A DNA stretch of 27,322 nucleotides from an uncultured Riemerella sp. GTDB taxonomy: Bacteria; Bacteroidota; Bacteroidia; Flavobacteriales; Weeksellaceae. The stretch lies in NCBI GenBank assembly GCA_938037185.1, contig CALHQK010000085.1, positions 1 through 27,322 of the forward strand. The letters are read 5' to 3'. Of the stretch, positions 15,099-23,092 are shown piece by piece. A program made the position numbers and the translations under genes. How positions within the stretch are numbered: position 1 is the first letter of the stretch; each line of letters begins with the position of its first letter. The notes beneath the pieces were generated by a model. It ran no database searches. It worked only from the letters and a program-made list of their open reading frames with translations, and was not told the DNA's origin.

Positions 15099-17975
15099 AT
15101 GCAGGGAAAAGGACTTATTACCACTATTGCAGTCGCTCTTGGGCTTATTTGCCTTAATGAGCTCTTACCTACTTGGTATGCCAACAAAATAGAAACAGAA
15201 GCAAAAGCAGCGGCAGGAAACAACACGGAAAAGTATCAAAAGGAAATTGAAAAACTATCCAAAGACACGCTGAATCTTTATTTTACGAAATTATACTATA
15301 CCGATGCCAAAGAGCGCGAAATGAAGCTCGGGCTAGACCTGAAAGGCGGAATCAATGTGCTTTTGGAAATCAACCAAAGAGATTTGGTGAATAATTTAAC
15401 CAATTATTCTGCAAATCCCATTCTAATAGAGGCTTTGGATAGAACAGACAAAGTTCAGGCCAATTCTACGAATTCTTATATTGAGAATTTCTTTACTCAA
15501 TTTGATGCGGTAAATAAAGAAAAGGGAGCAAACTTAAAACTCTCTAATCCAGAAATATTTGGAACACAGAATTTAAGCAGTGAAATTAAGTTCAACACTC
15601 CTGATGAAGAAGTTAAAAAAATTATTACCAATAAAATAAACACCAGTATAGGGGCAGCCTATGAGGTTATCAGAACCCGTATTGATAAAATGGGCGTTAC
15701 ACAGCCCAATGTACAGCAAGTCCCTGGAACAGGAAGAATCTTGGTAGAAATGCCTGGGATTAAGGATATTGATAGGGTAAAGCAACTGCTTCAGACTTCT
15801 GCTAAACTTCAATTTTGGGAAGTTCAGCAAATTGATGAAGTGGCACCTTATCTTGAAAAAATCGCTTCAGTAGTTGCTGCAAAAGGCGATTCTATGGGAG
15901 TTCATAATAATTTTAATTTTATTAAAGCTCTTAACTTAAATCAAATCAGCCCTAATACCATTGCAAATGTAAAACTATCTGATACAGCAGCGATAAACAA
16001 AATTTTAAACAGTAAAATTGTTAAGGAAAATAGACTTCCTAATATAAAATATACGGAGTTCATGTGGGCTTATAAGCCTGATTCACAGACACCTGAACAA
16101 TTATCCCTATACGCTATTAGAAGTAATATAAACAAAAAAGCACCTATTGACGGGGCTGTGGAAAGCGCCAGAGTAGATTTTGACCAGCATAGAAGAGTAG
16201 TGGTTGATATGCAAATGGATGCCAACGGAACTAAAGAATGGAAAACCCTTACAGAAAAGAATGTGGGAAGACCTATCGCGATTACGCTGGATAACCGAGT
16301 ATATACAGCTCCGAATGTAAATCAGCCTATTCCTAATGGAAGTTCACAGATTACTGGGAATTTTACTCAGGAAGAGGCAGAAGATTTAGTAAATGTATTG
16401 GCCGCAGGGAAACTTCCTGCAAGTGCAAAAATCGTTCAGGCCGATGTAGTGGGGCCATCTCTCGGGGATGAGTCTATTCAGGCTGGGCTTTGGTCATTTG
16501 CTGCTGCATTCTGCATCATCATTGCTTATATTATTTTTTACTACGGCGGAGCAGGAGTTTATGCTGTTATCACTATGATTTTCAACCTGTTTTTCCTTTT
16601 CGGAATTATGGATGCCATGAATGCCACCCTTACCCTGCCAGGGATTGCTGGTATTGTTTTGACAATGGCTATGGCTGTGGATACCAATGTAATCATCTAT
16701 GAAAGGACAAAAGAACAGCTTTTTGCAGGAAAAAACATCAAACAGGCCTACACAGATGGATTTAATGATGCCTTGTCGGCAATTATAGATGGACAGCTTA
16801 CTTCCATCCTTACGGCGGTTGTCCTTTATGTCTTCGGAACTGGTCCTATACAAGGATTTGCGGTAACATTGCTCATCGGTTTGATTATGACTCTTTTCAC
16901 TTCGGTATTATTGTCAAGGGTGATGATTTTCAGCAGATTGAACAAAGGCAAATCTCTTTCTGTATGGACACCAATGACGAAAAATTTATTCCGAAATATT
17001 TGGATAAATTTCGTTAAAAAAAGAAAAATCGCATATGTTTTTTCTGCGCTTCTTGTTGCTGTTTCCATTAGTTCTATTGCTGTTAATGGATTTAAATACG
17101 GAATAGATTTTACCGGAGGAAGAAGTTTTGTTATTAGATTTGACAAAGATATAGACACTGAAAAGGTAAAAGAAAGTCTTTCAAATGTTTTCAAAAATGA
17201 TAAAGGAGAAAACAGCTCTATTGACATCAAAACTTTCGGAAATGCACAGCAATTAAAAATAACCACGGATTATAAAATTGATGATGAATCATTAGCGGCA
17301 GACCAAGAAATAGAGCAGAAACTCTACACAGGTCTGAAAAACGAACTGCCATCTCAGTTAAGTTTGGAAGAATTCAAAACAACGGATAAAAATCCAATTG
17401 GTATTGTTTCTTCTACCAAAGTAGGACCTACCGTGGCAGACGATATAAAGACAGGCGGTGCATTATCTGTAATTGCTTCATTATTAGGTATTTTCGCCTA
17501 TATTTTAATAAGATTTAGAAAATGGCAGTTTTCATTGGGAGCAATTATTGGGCTTGCGTTTGACTCCATTATCATTTTAGGTTCATTCTCATTATTTTAT
17601 AATGTGATGCCGTTCAACATGGAAATCAACCAAGATTTTATTGCTGCTATCTTAACGATATTGGGTTATTCAATCAATGATACGGTAATTATCTTTGACC
17701 GAATCCGAGAATACTTAAAAGAGGGGAAATCCAGAACGCTTACAGAATTGTTTAATGATGCGATTTCCAGCACATTAGGAAGAACGATAAACACTTCATT
17801 TACGGTATTATTAGTTATTTTAGCGATATTTATTTTCGGTGGAGAAAACTTGAGAGGCTTCATGTTTGCCTTACTCCTTGGAATTGTTTCCGGTACTTTC
17901 TCTACCATATTCATCGCATCACTTCTTGCCTATGATTTTCTTAAAGGAAAAGAGAAAAATGGAATTAAAGAATAG
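15099..17975 (+). CDS. secDF: protein translocase subunit SecDF (fused)
   Basis: A 958-residue fusion of SecD and SecF, the form usual in Bacteroidota. The SecD half has an N-terminal membrane helix (about 5-24), the DLKGGINVLLEI motif from Asp80 (DLRGG family), a large periplasmic domain, and a membrane block with VDTNVIIYER from residue 527, whose Asp528 belongs to the proton-conducting set. The SecF half starts near 640, with GIDFTGG at 668-674 and NDTVIIFDR from residue 860 carrying Asp861. SecDF uses the proton gradient to help pull secreted proteins through SecYEG. The gene stands alone with its own promoter element and a strong terminator directly after it. No gap or frameshift is visible. 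Confidence 0.97.
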   Translation: MQGKGLITTIAVALGLICLNELLPTWYANKIETEAKAAAGNNTEKYQKEIEKLSKDTLNLYFTKLYYTDAKEREMKLGLDLKGGINVLLEINQRDLVNNLTNYSANPILIEALDRTDKVQANSTNSYIENFFTQFDAVNKEKGANLKLSNPEIFGTQNLSSEIKFNTPDEEVKKIITNKINTSIGAAYEVIRTRIDKMGVTQPNVQQVPGTGRILVEMPGIKDIDRVKQLLQTSAKLQFWEVQQIDEVAPYLEKIASVVAAKGDSMGVHNNFNFIKALNLNQISPNTIANVKLSDTAAINKILNSKIVKENRLPNIKYTEFMWAYKPDSQTPEQLSLYAIRSNINKKAPIDGAVESARVDFDQHRRVVVDMQMDANGTKEWKTLTEKNVGRPIAITLDNRVYTAPNVNQPIPNGSSQITGNFTQEEAEDLVNVLAAGKLPASAKIVQADVVGPSLGDESIQAGLWSFAAAFCIIIAYIIFYYGGAGVYAVITMIFNLFFLFGIMDAMNATLTLPGIAGIVLTMAMAVDTNVIIYERTKEQLFAGKNIKQAYTDGFNDALSAIIDGQLTSILTAVVLYVFGTGPIQGFAVTLLIGLIMTLFTSVLLSRVMIFSRLNKGKSLSVWTPMTKNLFRNIWINFVKKRKIAYVFSALLVAVSISSIAVNGFKYGIDFTGGRSFVIRFDKDIDTEKVKESLSNVFKNDKGENSSIDIKTFGNAQQLKITTDYKIDDESLAADQEIEQKLYTGLKNELPSQLSLEEFKTTDKNPIGIVSSTKVGPTVADDIKTGGALSVIASLLGIFAYILIRFRKWQFSLGAIIGLAFDSIIILGSFSLFYNVMPFNMEINQDFIAAILTILGYSINDTVIIFDRIREYLKEGKSRTLTELFNDAISSTLGRTINTSFTVLLVILAIFIFGGENLRGFMFALLLGIVSGTFSTIFIASLLAYDFLKGKEKNGIKE

Positions 17976-17985
17976 TTTATACTAC

Positions 17986-18016
17986 AAAAAAGCACTCAAA
18001 AATTGAGTGCTTTTTT
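17986..18016 (+). terminator. secDF: strong intrinsic terminator after secDF (symmetrical)
   Basis: A perfect 14-bp stem: AAAAAAGCACTCAA (17986-17999) pairs with TTGAGTGCTTTTTT (18003-18016) around a three-base loop. The A-run and T-run flanks make it work as a terminator in either direction. It begins 11 bases after the secDF stop and ends 11 bases before the dgt remnant breaks off. Confidence 0.92.
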
Positions 18017-18027
18017 CTTAAAAAAAC

Positions 18028-18129
18028 CGAGAAAATTATTCGGTCAAAATCCCGCTGAAAATCAGTCCTTGAAGCACTAGTGCTATCCGAGTTTCCTGTT
18101 CTCCGATTGGTATATAATTGATTAAGCAT
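18028..18129 (-). pseudogene. dgt: 5' remnant of dgt (dGTP triphosphohydrolase)
   Basis: Reading the minus strand from ATG at 18129 gives MLNQLYTNRRTGNSDSTSAS and then RTDFQRDFDRIIFS. This closely resembles the start of Bacteroidota deoxyguanosinetriphosphate triphosphohydrolase, which in the family runs on as FSSAFRRLQNKTQVFPLPG into the HD domain. Here similarity stops at Ser34. The frame continues through the secDF terminator for 16 unrelated codons to a stop at 17977-17979. The roughly 410 missing residues include the whole HD phosphohydrolase site, so this cannot be an active enzyme. The first 34 codons are intact in frame, which suggests a recent deletion or rearrangement. The assignment rests on my memory of the family start; an intact copy may exist elsewhere. 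Confidence 0.72.
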
Positions 18130-18186
18130 AAATTAAAAATAATCCCAAATATCGGAATTTTTTAAATTATAGTAGCAAAAATTAAT

Positions 18187-18194
18187 TACCTTTG
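18187..18194 (+). promoter_or_regulatory. candidate -7 element (TACCTTTG) for the WG-repeat gene
   Basis: TACCTTTG matches TAnnTTTG and lies 17 bases before the ATG at 18212. No well-placed TTG -33 box was seen. Confidence 0.42.
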
Positions 18195-18211
18195 TTAGAA
18201 AGTTTTAAAAT

Positions 18212-19234
18212 ATGAGAAAAATAATCCTTATTCTCATCCTATTAATCGGGAAATTAGCGTTTACACAAGAGAAATTATATTATTTTTATACTTCTGACAG
18301 CGCTTTGGTAGGTGTGAAAAATGAAAAGGGGAAAATCATCATCCCTGCTCAATTTTCGGGATTTAGAATCTATGATACAGAAAACCCTATAAATGAACCT
18401 ACAATAGAGTTTTGGGGGACTTCCTTTAAAAATAAAAAATATGATAAAGATAACCCACGAATAGAGGCAGGAGAAGTCTATGATAGAAATGGAAAATTTC
18501 TATACTATCCACAGTGGTTTGATAATGGAAATGATATTTGGGAAGAAGGACTGAGACGATATGTAGAAAAAAATAAAATGGGATTTGTAGATTGGTTTGG
18601 GAAGAAAGTTCTACCTGCAAAATGGGATTTTGCAACTCAATTTAACTACGGCTATGCAATAGTCTATACAGGTGGATGGAAAAGGGAATTTGATAAAGGA
18701 GGAGAACATTGGTTTATAGCCCCTATTTCCAAAAAATCAACCTCTTATCTCATCAATAAAAAAGGAATAAAAGTGAAGCCTCTGAAAAAATCTAATAATC
18801 CAAAAGACTATTTATATGAAGGGAAATACTATCCTTACCCTTTTGTTTATAACAATATTGAACAAAAAATAGTAGATGAAATCAATCAATTAGAAATCCT
18901 AACAGAAATTAATCATCCTTTTGACAAAAAAATTATAAACCATTACGAAATTGTAAATCGTCCTAATAAATATCTGCCCTATTATGAACTAAAAAACTTC
19001 TATGGTCAAGAGAAATATAATAGCCCAAACAATAGTCTCTGGGTCAATAAAAAAGGAGAAATATTTTATAAGAACTATGATTATAAATTCATCCCTTTAA
19101 AAGAATATATAAGAAAAATACTAGAACGAATCATAGAAGACCAAAAACAAGGCTATAAAACTAAAGACTACCCTATTAATGCTGAAAAACAACTAAAAGA
19201 AATAAAAAAGATAGATTTTAAAATAAAAATGTAA
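18212..19234 (+). CDS. secreted WG-repeat-containing protein, function unknown
   Basis: A 340-residue protein with a signal peptide (residues 1-19, KIILILILLIGKLAFTQ). Two units resemble WG (KWG) beta repeats: LVGVKNEKGKIIIPAQFSGF (about residues 32-51) and MGFVDWFGKKVLPAKWDFA (near 119-137, followed by YGYAIVYTGG). The second half is rich in Lys, Tyr and Asn and shows weaker repeat traces such as YLINKKGIKVKPL and LWVNKKGEIFYKN. WG repeats likely form beta-blades in surface or periplasmic proteins; no catalytic motif is visible. The gene looks more AT-rich than its neighbours, stands alone between the dgt remnant and the RNR operon, and is probably accessory. I do not recognise a specific function. 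Confidence 0.8.
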   Translation: MRKIILILILLIGKLAFTQEKLYYFYTSDSALVGVKNEKGKIIIPAQFSGFRIYDTENPINEPTIEFWGTSFKNKKYDKDNPRIEAGEVYDRNGKFLYYPQWFDNGNDIWEEGLRRYVEKNKMGFVDWFGKKVLPAKWDFATQFNYGYAIVYTGGWKREFDKGGEHWFIAPISKKSTSYLINKKGIKVKPLKKSNNPKDYLYEGKYYPYPFVYNNIEQKIVDEINQLEILTEINHPFDKKIINHYEIVNRPNKYLPYYELKNFYGQEKYNSPNNSLWVNKKGEIFYKNYDYKFIPLKEYIRKILERIIEDQKQGYKTKDYPINAEKQLKEIKKIDFKIKM

Positions 19235-19258
19235 GCTAAAATAAGCTTACACTTTTAT
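19231..19258. terminator. bidirectional terminator between the WG-repeat gene and nrdA
   Basis: Stem GTAAGCT (19231-19237) pairs with AGCTTAC (19244-19250) around a six-base loop. A T-rich tail follows on the plus strand (ACTTTTATTT) and the minus-strand side is also T-rich. The WG gene's stop codon lies inside the stem. The two genes converge here with 30 bases between stops. Confidence 0.65.
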
Positions 19259-19264
19259 TTATCA

Positions 19265-20920
19265 TTACGCTTCACAACTTGAACAATTCATAAAATTAAC
19301 AACTAATTCCTTAGAAACAGACTGCGAACGCTGATAATAAAGCGTTTTTACTCCTAATTTCCAAGCGTCTATTATCACTTTATTCACATCTTTTATCGGC
19401 ATAGAAGAAGGAATATTTAGGTTTAAAGATTGCGCTTGGTCTATATATTGTTGTCTCTGTGCCGCCTGAGTTACGATTTCCAAAGGTGAAATCTCCTTAA
19501 AGGTCTTAAACACATCTTTTTCCTCCTGAGTAAGCTGGGTCATATGCTGAACAGAACCATGGTTTAGCATAATATCTCTCCAAACATCTTCCGTATCCAA
19601 TCCTTTCTCTTCCAATAACTTAGCTAAATATTTATTTTTTCTAATGAAATTTCCTTTAGCCAAACCAGCTTTGTAATAATTAGACGCAAACGGCTCTATC
19701 CCTGGTGAAGTCTGCCCTAAAATAGCCGAGCTGGATGTCGTAGGCGCTATCGCCATAGTGGTTGCATTTCTCAGTCCATAACCTTTCATCAATTCTGGTT
19801 CTCCGTAGATTTCCGCTAATTCCTTAGAAGCTGCTAATGACTGCTCTTGGATTTGTTTAAATACTTTTGCATTAAACATTTTCGCTTCCATACTCTCAAA
19901 AGGAATCATATTTCGCTGTAAATAAGAATGATACCCCAAAACTCCTAATCCCAATGCTCGGTGGCGAATCGCAAAATTTCTCGCTGCTGAAAGGTAATAA
20001 TTCCCTTCTGTTTTCTCAATAAATTCAGATAAAACTGCATCAAGGAAGTAAATGGCTAATTTCACCGCGTTCGTATCTTTCCACTCATCATAAAGCTCCA
20101 AATTCATGGAAGACAAACAGCAGATAAAACTTTCCTCTGCCGTGGAAGGCAGCATGATTTCAGAACAAAGATTAGAAGCATTGATAGTCAATCCTTTATC
20201 TTTATAAACTTGCGGTTTATTTCTATTTACATTATCCGTAAAGAAAATATATGGCATTCCTTTCTGCTGGCGGCTTTCCAATACTTTAGCCCAAATCCTT
20301 CTCTTATCCGTGTCTCCCTCTATCATTTCATGCATCCAATAATCTGGCACACAAACCCCCATGAACAAATTCTGAATAGGATTACCGATGTCTCGGATTT
20401 GCAAAAACTCCTCTACATCGTCATGGTCAATATCTAAATACGCCGCAAAAGCCCCTCTTCTCACTCCTCCCTGTGATACCACATCCATTGCAGTATCAAA
20501 TAATTTCATGAAAGAAACTGCTCCAGAAGATTTGCCATTATCCGTAACCGCTGTTCCTCTGTGTCTCAGCTCACCGAAATATCCCGAAGTTCCGCCACCT
20601 ATCTTAGTCTGCATGATAACTTCTCCCATTTTGTGGGTAATTCCCTCTATGCTGTCTGGCACATGGACATTGAAACACGAAATAGGAAGCCCTCTCTGTG
20701 TCCCCATATTTGCCCATACAGGAGATGAAAAAGAAATCCATCCTTTGACAATCATTTCCTTAAAAGCCTCCTTTAATTCTGGTTTATACAGCCTCTTTGC
20801 TGCGGCTTCAGTTATTCTATCTATAGCTCCTTCTAATGTTTCGCCTTTTAGTAAATATCCTCTGTTAAGCATTTGTTCTGATTCTTCATTGAACCACCAA
20901 ATGTTTGTTTTTTCTTCCAT
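19265..20920 (-). CDS. nrdA: ribonucleoside-diphosphate reductase, catalytic (alpha) subunit, without ATP-cone
   Basis: A 551-residue class I RNR alpha subunit that reduces NDPs to dNDPs. Key residues are visible: Cys82 (ISCFNVHV) for substrate disulfide formation; Asn250, Cys252 and Glu254 in NLCSE, with Cys252 the likely thiyl radical site; Cys267/Cys268 (FICCLSSMNL) for the second active-site cysteine; Tyr528-Tyr529 (LYYQRSQS) for radical transfer; and a C-terminal CSSC (Cys546, Cys549) for re-reduction by thioredoxin. At 551 residues it is much shorter than E. coli NrdA (761). The protein opens directly into MEEKTNIWWFNEESEQML and has no N-terminal ATP-cone, so classical dATP overall-activity control is not expected. 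It is the last gene of the operon begun by nrdB, 28 bases after the GNAT gene. Confidence 0.95.
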   Translation of the reverse strand: MEEKTNIWWFNEESEQMLNRGYLLKGETLEGAIDRITEAAAKRLYKPELKEAFKEMIVKGWISFSSPVWANMGTQRGLPISCFNVHVPDSIEGITHKMGEVIMQTKIGGGTSGYFGELRHRGTAVTDNGKSSGAVSFMKLFDTAMDVVSQGGVRRGAFAAYLDIDHDDVEEFLQIRDIGNPIQNLFMGVCVPDYWMHEMIEGDTDKRRIWAKVLESRQQKGMPYIFFTDNVNRNKPQVYKDKGLTINASNLCSEIMLPSTAEESFICCLSSMNLELYDEWKDTNAVKLAIYFLDAVLSEFIEKTEGNYYLSAARNFAIRHRALGLGVLGYHSYLQRNMIPFESMEAKMFNAKVFKQIQEQSLAASKELAEIYGEPELMKGYGLRNATTMAIAPTTSSSAILGQTSPGIEPFASNYYKAGLAKGNFIRKNKYLAKLLEEKGLDTEDVWRDIMLNHGSVQHMTQLTQEEKDVFKTFKEISPLEIVTQAAQRQQYIDQAQSLNLNIPSSMPIKDVNKVIIDAWKLGVKTLYYQRSQSVSKELVVNFMNCSSCEA

Positions 20921-20948
20921 CGCTTTTTTCTCTGTTCTAAATATAATT

Positions 20949-21446
20949 TTATTTTAAAATCTTCTCAAATGCTTTTCTAGCACTGCCTCGGAAATACACT
21001 TCTCCTCGGTATTTATAGCCTTCTTTTTCTATAATTTTCAGCATCGGAATATTATCAAAATTAGTATCTATGCGGATACTTTCTATTCCCTTTTCTTTTG
21101 CTAATTTTTCGGCTCCCTGCAGGATTTTTTGTCCCAAACCTTTTCCTTTTGCTTCTTTGGAAACCGCTATTCTGTGGAGCGTGAGATAATCTCCCTGCCC
21201 TTCCCAGCTTTTTAATTCTTCATAAGCAGGTTCTTTGTCAAAAATAATCGCAGCATAAAGATTCACAACGCCCTCTTCCTCAAAAACAAAACCATATCCT
21301 TTCTGAATATCATTTTGTATCGTTTCTTCATTTGGATAGCCGTCCTGCCACTGGGCGCTGCCTTCGTTTTTACGAGTTTCCTTTGCAAAAGAAATGATCT
21401 CCCAAATCTGCTCAAAATCTGCTTGTTTCGCTTTTCTAAACTCCAT
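20949..21446 (-). CDS. GNAT family N-acetyltransferase
   Basis: A 165-residue single-domain GNAT protein. The acetyl-CoA pyrophosphate loop is AVSKEAKGKGLGQKI (about residues 94-108), fitting R/QxxGxG/A; the following helix and EKEGYKYRGEVYFRG match motifs A and B. Family members acetylate small molecules, peptides or proteins; the substrate cannot be told. It lies between the two RNR genes: 10 bases after the 119-residue unknown gene and 28 bases before nrdA on the same strand, so it is probably co-transcribed. Whether it acts on RNR is unknown; it may just share the operon. Confidence 0.88.
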   Translation of the reverse strand: MEFRKAKQADFEQIWEIISFAKETRKNEGSAQWQDGYPNEETIQNDIQKGYGFVFEEEGVVNLYAAIIFDKEPAYEELKSWEGQGDYLTLHRIAVSKEAKGKGLGQKILQGAEKLAKEKGIESIRIDTNFDNIPMLKIIEKEGYKYRGEVYFRGSARKAFEKILK

Positions 21447-21456
21447 CAGAAATGAA

Positions 21457-21816
21457 TTACAAAGTTTCTAAGAGCTTATATACTGATTTCAGCTTATCAT
21501 CTACTTGAGTCATTCCGATAATTCCTCCTGAAAATCCCGTAGTTTCTTTTTTTACAAATACTTCTATTTGATTATTTTCATTTTCACTGATATGGATAGA
21601 ACATTTAAAATAATCAACAAATATTCCAAATAAAAGTCTCAGCGTTCTATTTCCTTTTTCGTAGATTGTATTTTCAATATTTTCAGAAAGTGCTTTGTAG
21701 CCTGCATCTGCCATCCTTTGTTTAATCTTCTCGTGCAGTTCTTCTTTAGATATATTGGCAAATACACATAGGATTTGTTTTTGTGTTCCTACCTTATTTT
21801 CTACAAAATATTTCAT
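21457..21816 (-). CDS. hypothetical protein, 119 residues, inside the RNR operon
   Basis: I do not recognise a family. The protein is soluble, with no signal peptide or membrane helix. It looks alpha/beta: a helix near residues 23-40 (SKEELHEKIKQRMADAGYKA), beta strands around RTLRLLFGIFVDYFKCSIHI and IEVFVKKE, a glycine-rich turn GFSGGIIGMTQVDDK, and a C-terminal helix. Cys17 and Cys72 are the only cysteines I see. Starts and stops are tightly packed (17 bases after the 82-residue gene, 10 bases before the GNAT gene), which supports real translation as part of the nrd operon. A role in RNR biology is only suggested by position. Confidence 0.75.
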   Translation of the reverse strand: MKYFVENKVGTQKQILCVFANISKEELHEKIKQRMADAGYKALSENIENTIYEKGNRTLRLLFGIFVDYFKCSIHISENENNQIEVFVKKETTGFSGGIIGMTQVDDKLKSVYKLLETL

Positions 21817-21833
21817 ATAATTATTTTTGTAAT

Positions 21834-22082
21834 TTATTCTATTTCAAATCTTTCACAGGGTTCCAGCTCTCCTACTTTCACTTTATTGACATGGGTAAAT
21901 TTCACATTTGGGTCTGCTTCCGCAAATTGTTTTGCTTTTTTTATGCAATATTCTATTTTGTAACCCACTGAAATACACACTCTATGCTCTCCCACTAATC
22001 CCATTCCCATATAGATATACTCACCCAAACGGAAGTCATCATTTAGGCTCAATTCTTTCTCTTGTTGAATTCTACTATACAT
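21834..22082 (-). CDS. hypothetical protein, 82 residues, inside the RNR operon
   Basis: I do not recognise a family. The 82-residue protein is small, soluble and acidic at both ends, with GEYIYMGMGLVGEHRVCISVGY near the middle suggesting a short beta hairpin, followed by a helix (YCIKKAKQFAEADP) and a strand (VKFTHVNKVKVGEL). It has three cysteines (about residues 36, 46 and 76). It starts 23 bases after nrdB and is followed by the 119-residue unknown gene. Its place directly behind nrdB makes it a candidate accessory factor for the radical-generating subunit, but that is inference only. Confidence 0.7.
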   Translation of the reverse strand: MYSRIQQEKELSLNDDFRLGEYIYMGMGLVGEHRVCISVGYKIEYCIKKAKQFAEADPNVKFTHVNKVKVGELEPCERFEIE

Positions 22083-22105
22083 GGTTTTATTATTGTTTTT
22101 AGAGT

Positions 22106-23065
22106 TTAGAATAAATCGTCCTCCGTGATGGATTTATCGTGTTTTGTGTATGCTGTTGGTCTTTTCGCAAAGAAATCATCTAGTTCATTCGCGAAAACTT
22201 CTTCCTCAAACCAAAGCATTGGCTTTATTTCATCTCCTGTTATCCCAAAAGGTCTGCCCAATCCCAGCTGTACCAAAGAGTCATCCAGTCTGTATCTCAT
22301 ATAGTTAGCCAAGTCTTTTTTGCTGAAAAAGTCAAGTTCTCCATTTTCAAAAATCCAATCTAGCATCTTATCTTCCAGCTCTATATAGTTTTTCATAAAG
22401 CCTTCTATCTCCTTCATTCCTCTTTCTTTCATGTCTGGATTTTCTTCAAAAATCTTTTTGATAATAAAAATTCCAGCATTGGCGTGGGTCTGCTCATCCA
22501 CCGATGTCCAAGCAATGATATTCGCTACATTTTTCATATATCCCTTAAAACGAGTGAATGATAAAATAGTCGCAAACTGGCTAAATAAAGAAGCGTTTTC
22601 TATAATCAAAGTAAAAAATAAAATTCTCTCCAAAGCGTTTTCTTTATTTTTAGAAAGATACTCCTTCAAAACTTGATTTCTTTCCTTGAAAATAGGAACT
22701 TCTAGCAGGTTTTCAAATTCATTATTGTAACCTAATACTTCCAACAATCTTGAATATGCCTCCGAATGCCTAAATTCACATTCGGCAAAAGTAGCACCAA
22801 GCCCGTTAAATTCAGGCTTCGGGAAAAGGTCATAAAGGTCTCCCCAAAAAGTTTTCACAGAAACCTCCACTTGTGCTATTCCCAGCAAAGCTCTCTTTAC
22901 AGCTTCTTTTTCTATCGGACTTAAATTCGCCTTGAAATCCTGAATATCAGCTGTAAATTCCACCTCAGAATGCACCCAGAAGGACTTATTCATGGAATCT
23001 ACAAACTGCATGATTTCTGGATATTCAAACGGTTTGTAATTTTCTCTTTTATCAAATATTCCCAT
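22106..23065 (-). CDS. nrdB: ribonucleoside-diphosphate reductase, radical-generating (beta) subunit
   Basis: A 319-residue four-helix-bundle ferritin-like protein that generates the radical used by NrdA. Metal ligands can be placed as Glu97 and His100 (ECEFRHSEAY), Glu156 (LIIENASLF), Glu191 and His194 (VDEQTH), with Tyr104 in the position of the E. coli radical tyrosine (ExxHxxxY). The first ligand, Asp84 in E. coli, appears to be Glu67 here (AQVEVSVKTFW). There is no N-terminal ATP-cone, although some flavobacterial NrdB proteins carry one. The C-terminus (SITEDDLF) is the acidic tail that docks on NrdA. It is the first gene of the five-gene operon, with a TAnnTTTG element 27 bases upstream. 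Confidence 0.95.
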   Translation of the reverse strand: MGIFDKRENYKPFEYPEIMQFVDSMNKSFWVHSEVEFTADIQDFKANLSPIEKEAVKRALLGIAQVEVSVKTFWGDLYDLFPKPEFNGLGATFAECEFRHSEAYSRLLEVLGYNNEFENLLEVPIFKERNQVLKEYLSKNKENALERILFFTLIIENASLFSQFATILSFTRFKGYMKNVANIIAWTSVDEQTHANAGIFIIKKIFEENPDMKERGMKEIEGFMKNYIELEDKMLDWIFENGELDFFSKKDLANYMRYRLDDSLVQLGLGRPFGITGDEIKPMLWFEEEVFANELDDFFAKRPTAYTKHDKSITEDDLF

Positions 23066-23092
23066 GATGATACTTTTTCAGATTAGCATTTG

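Noticed and set aside
18073..18084. Perfect 12-base palindrome AGCACTAGTGCT
   Set aside because: It falls inside the dgt remnant and is read as Ser-Thr-Ser-Ala codons in frame, so it is explained by former coding sequence.
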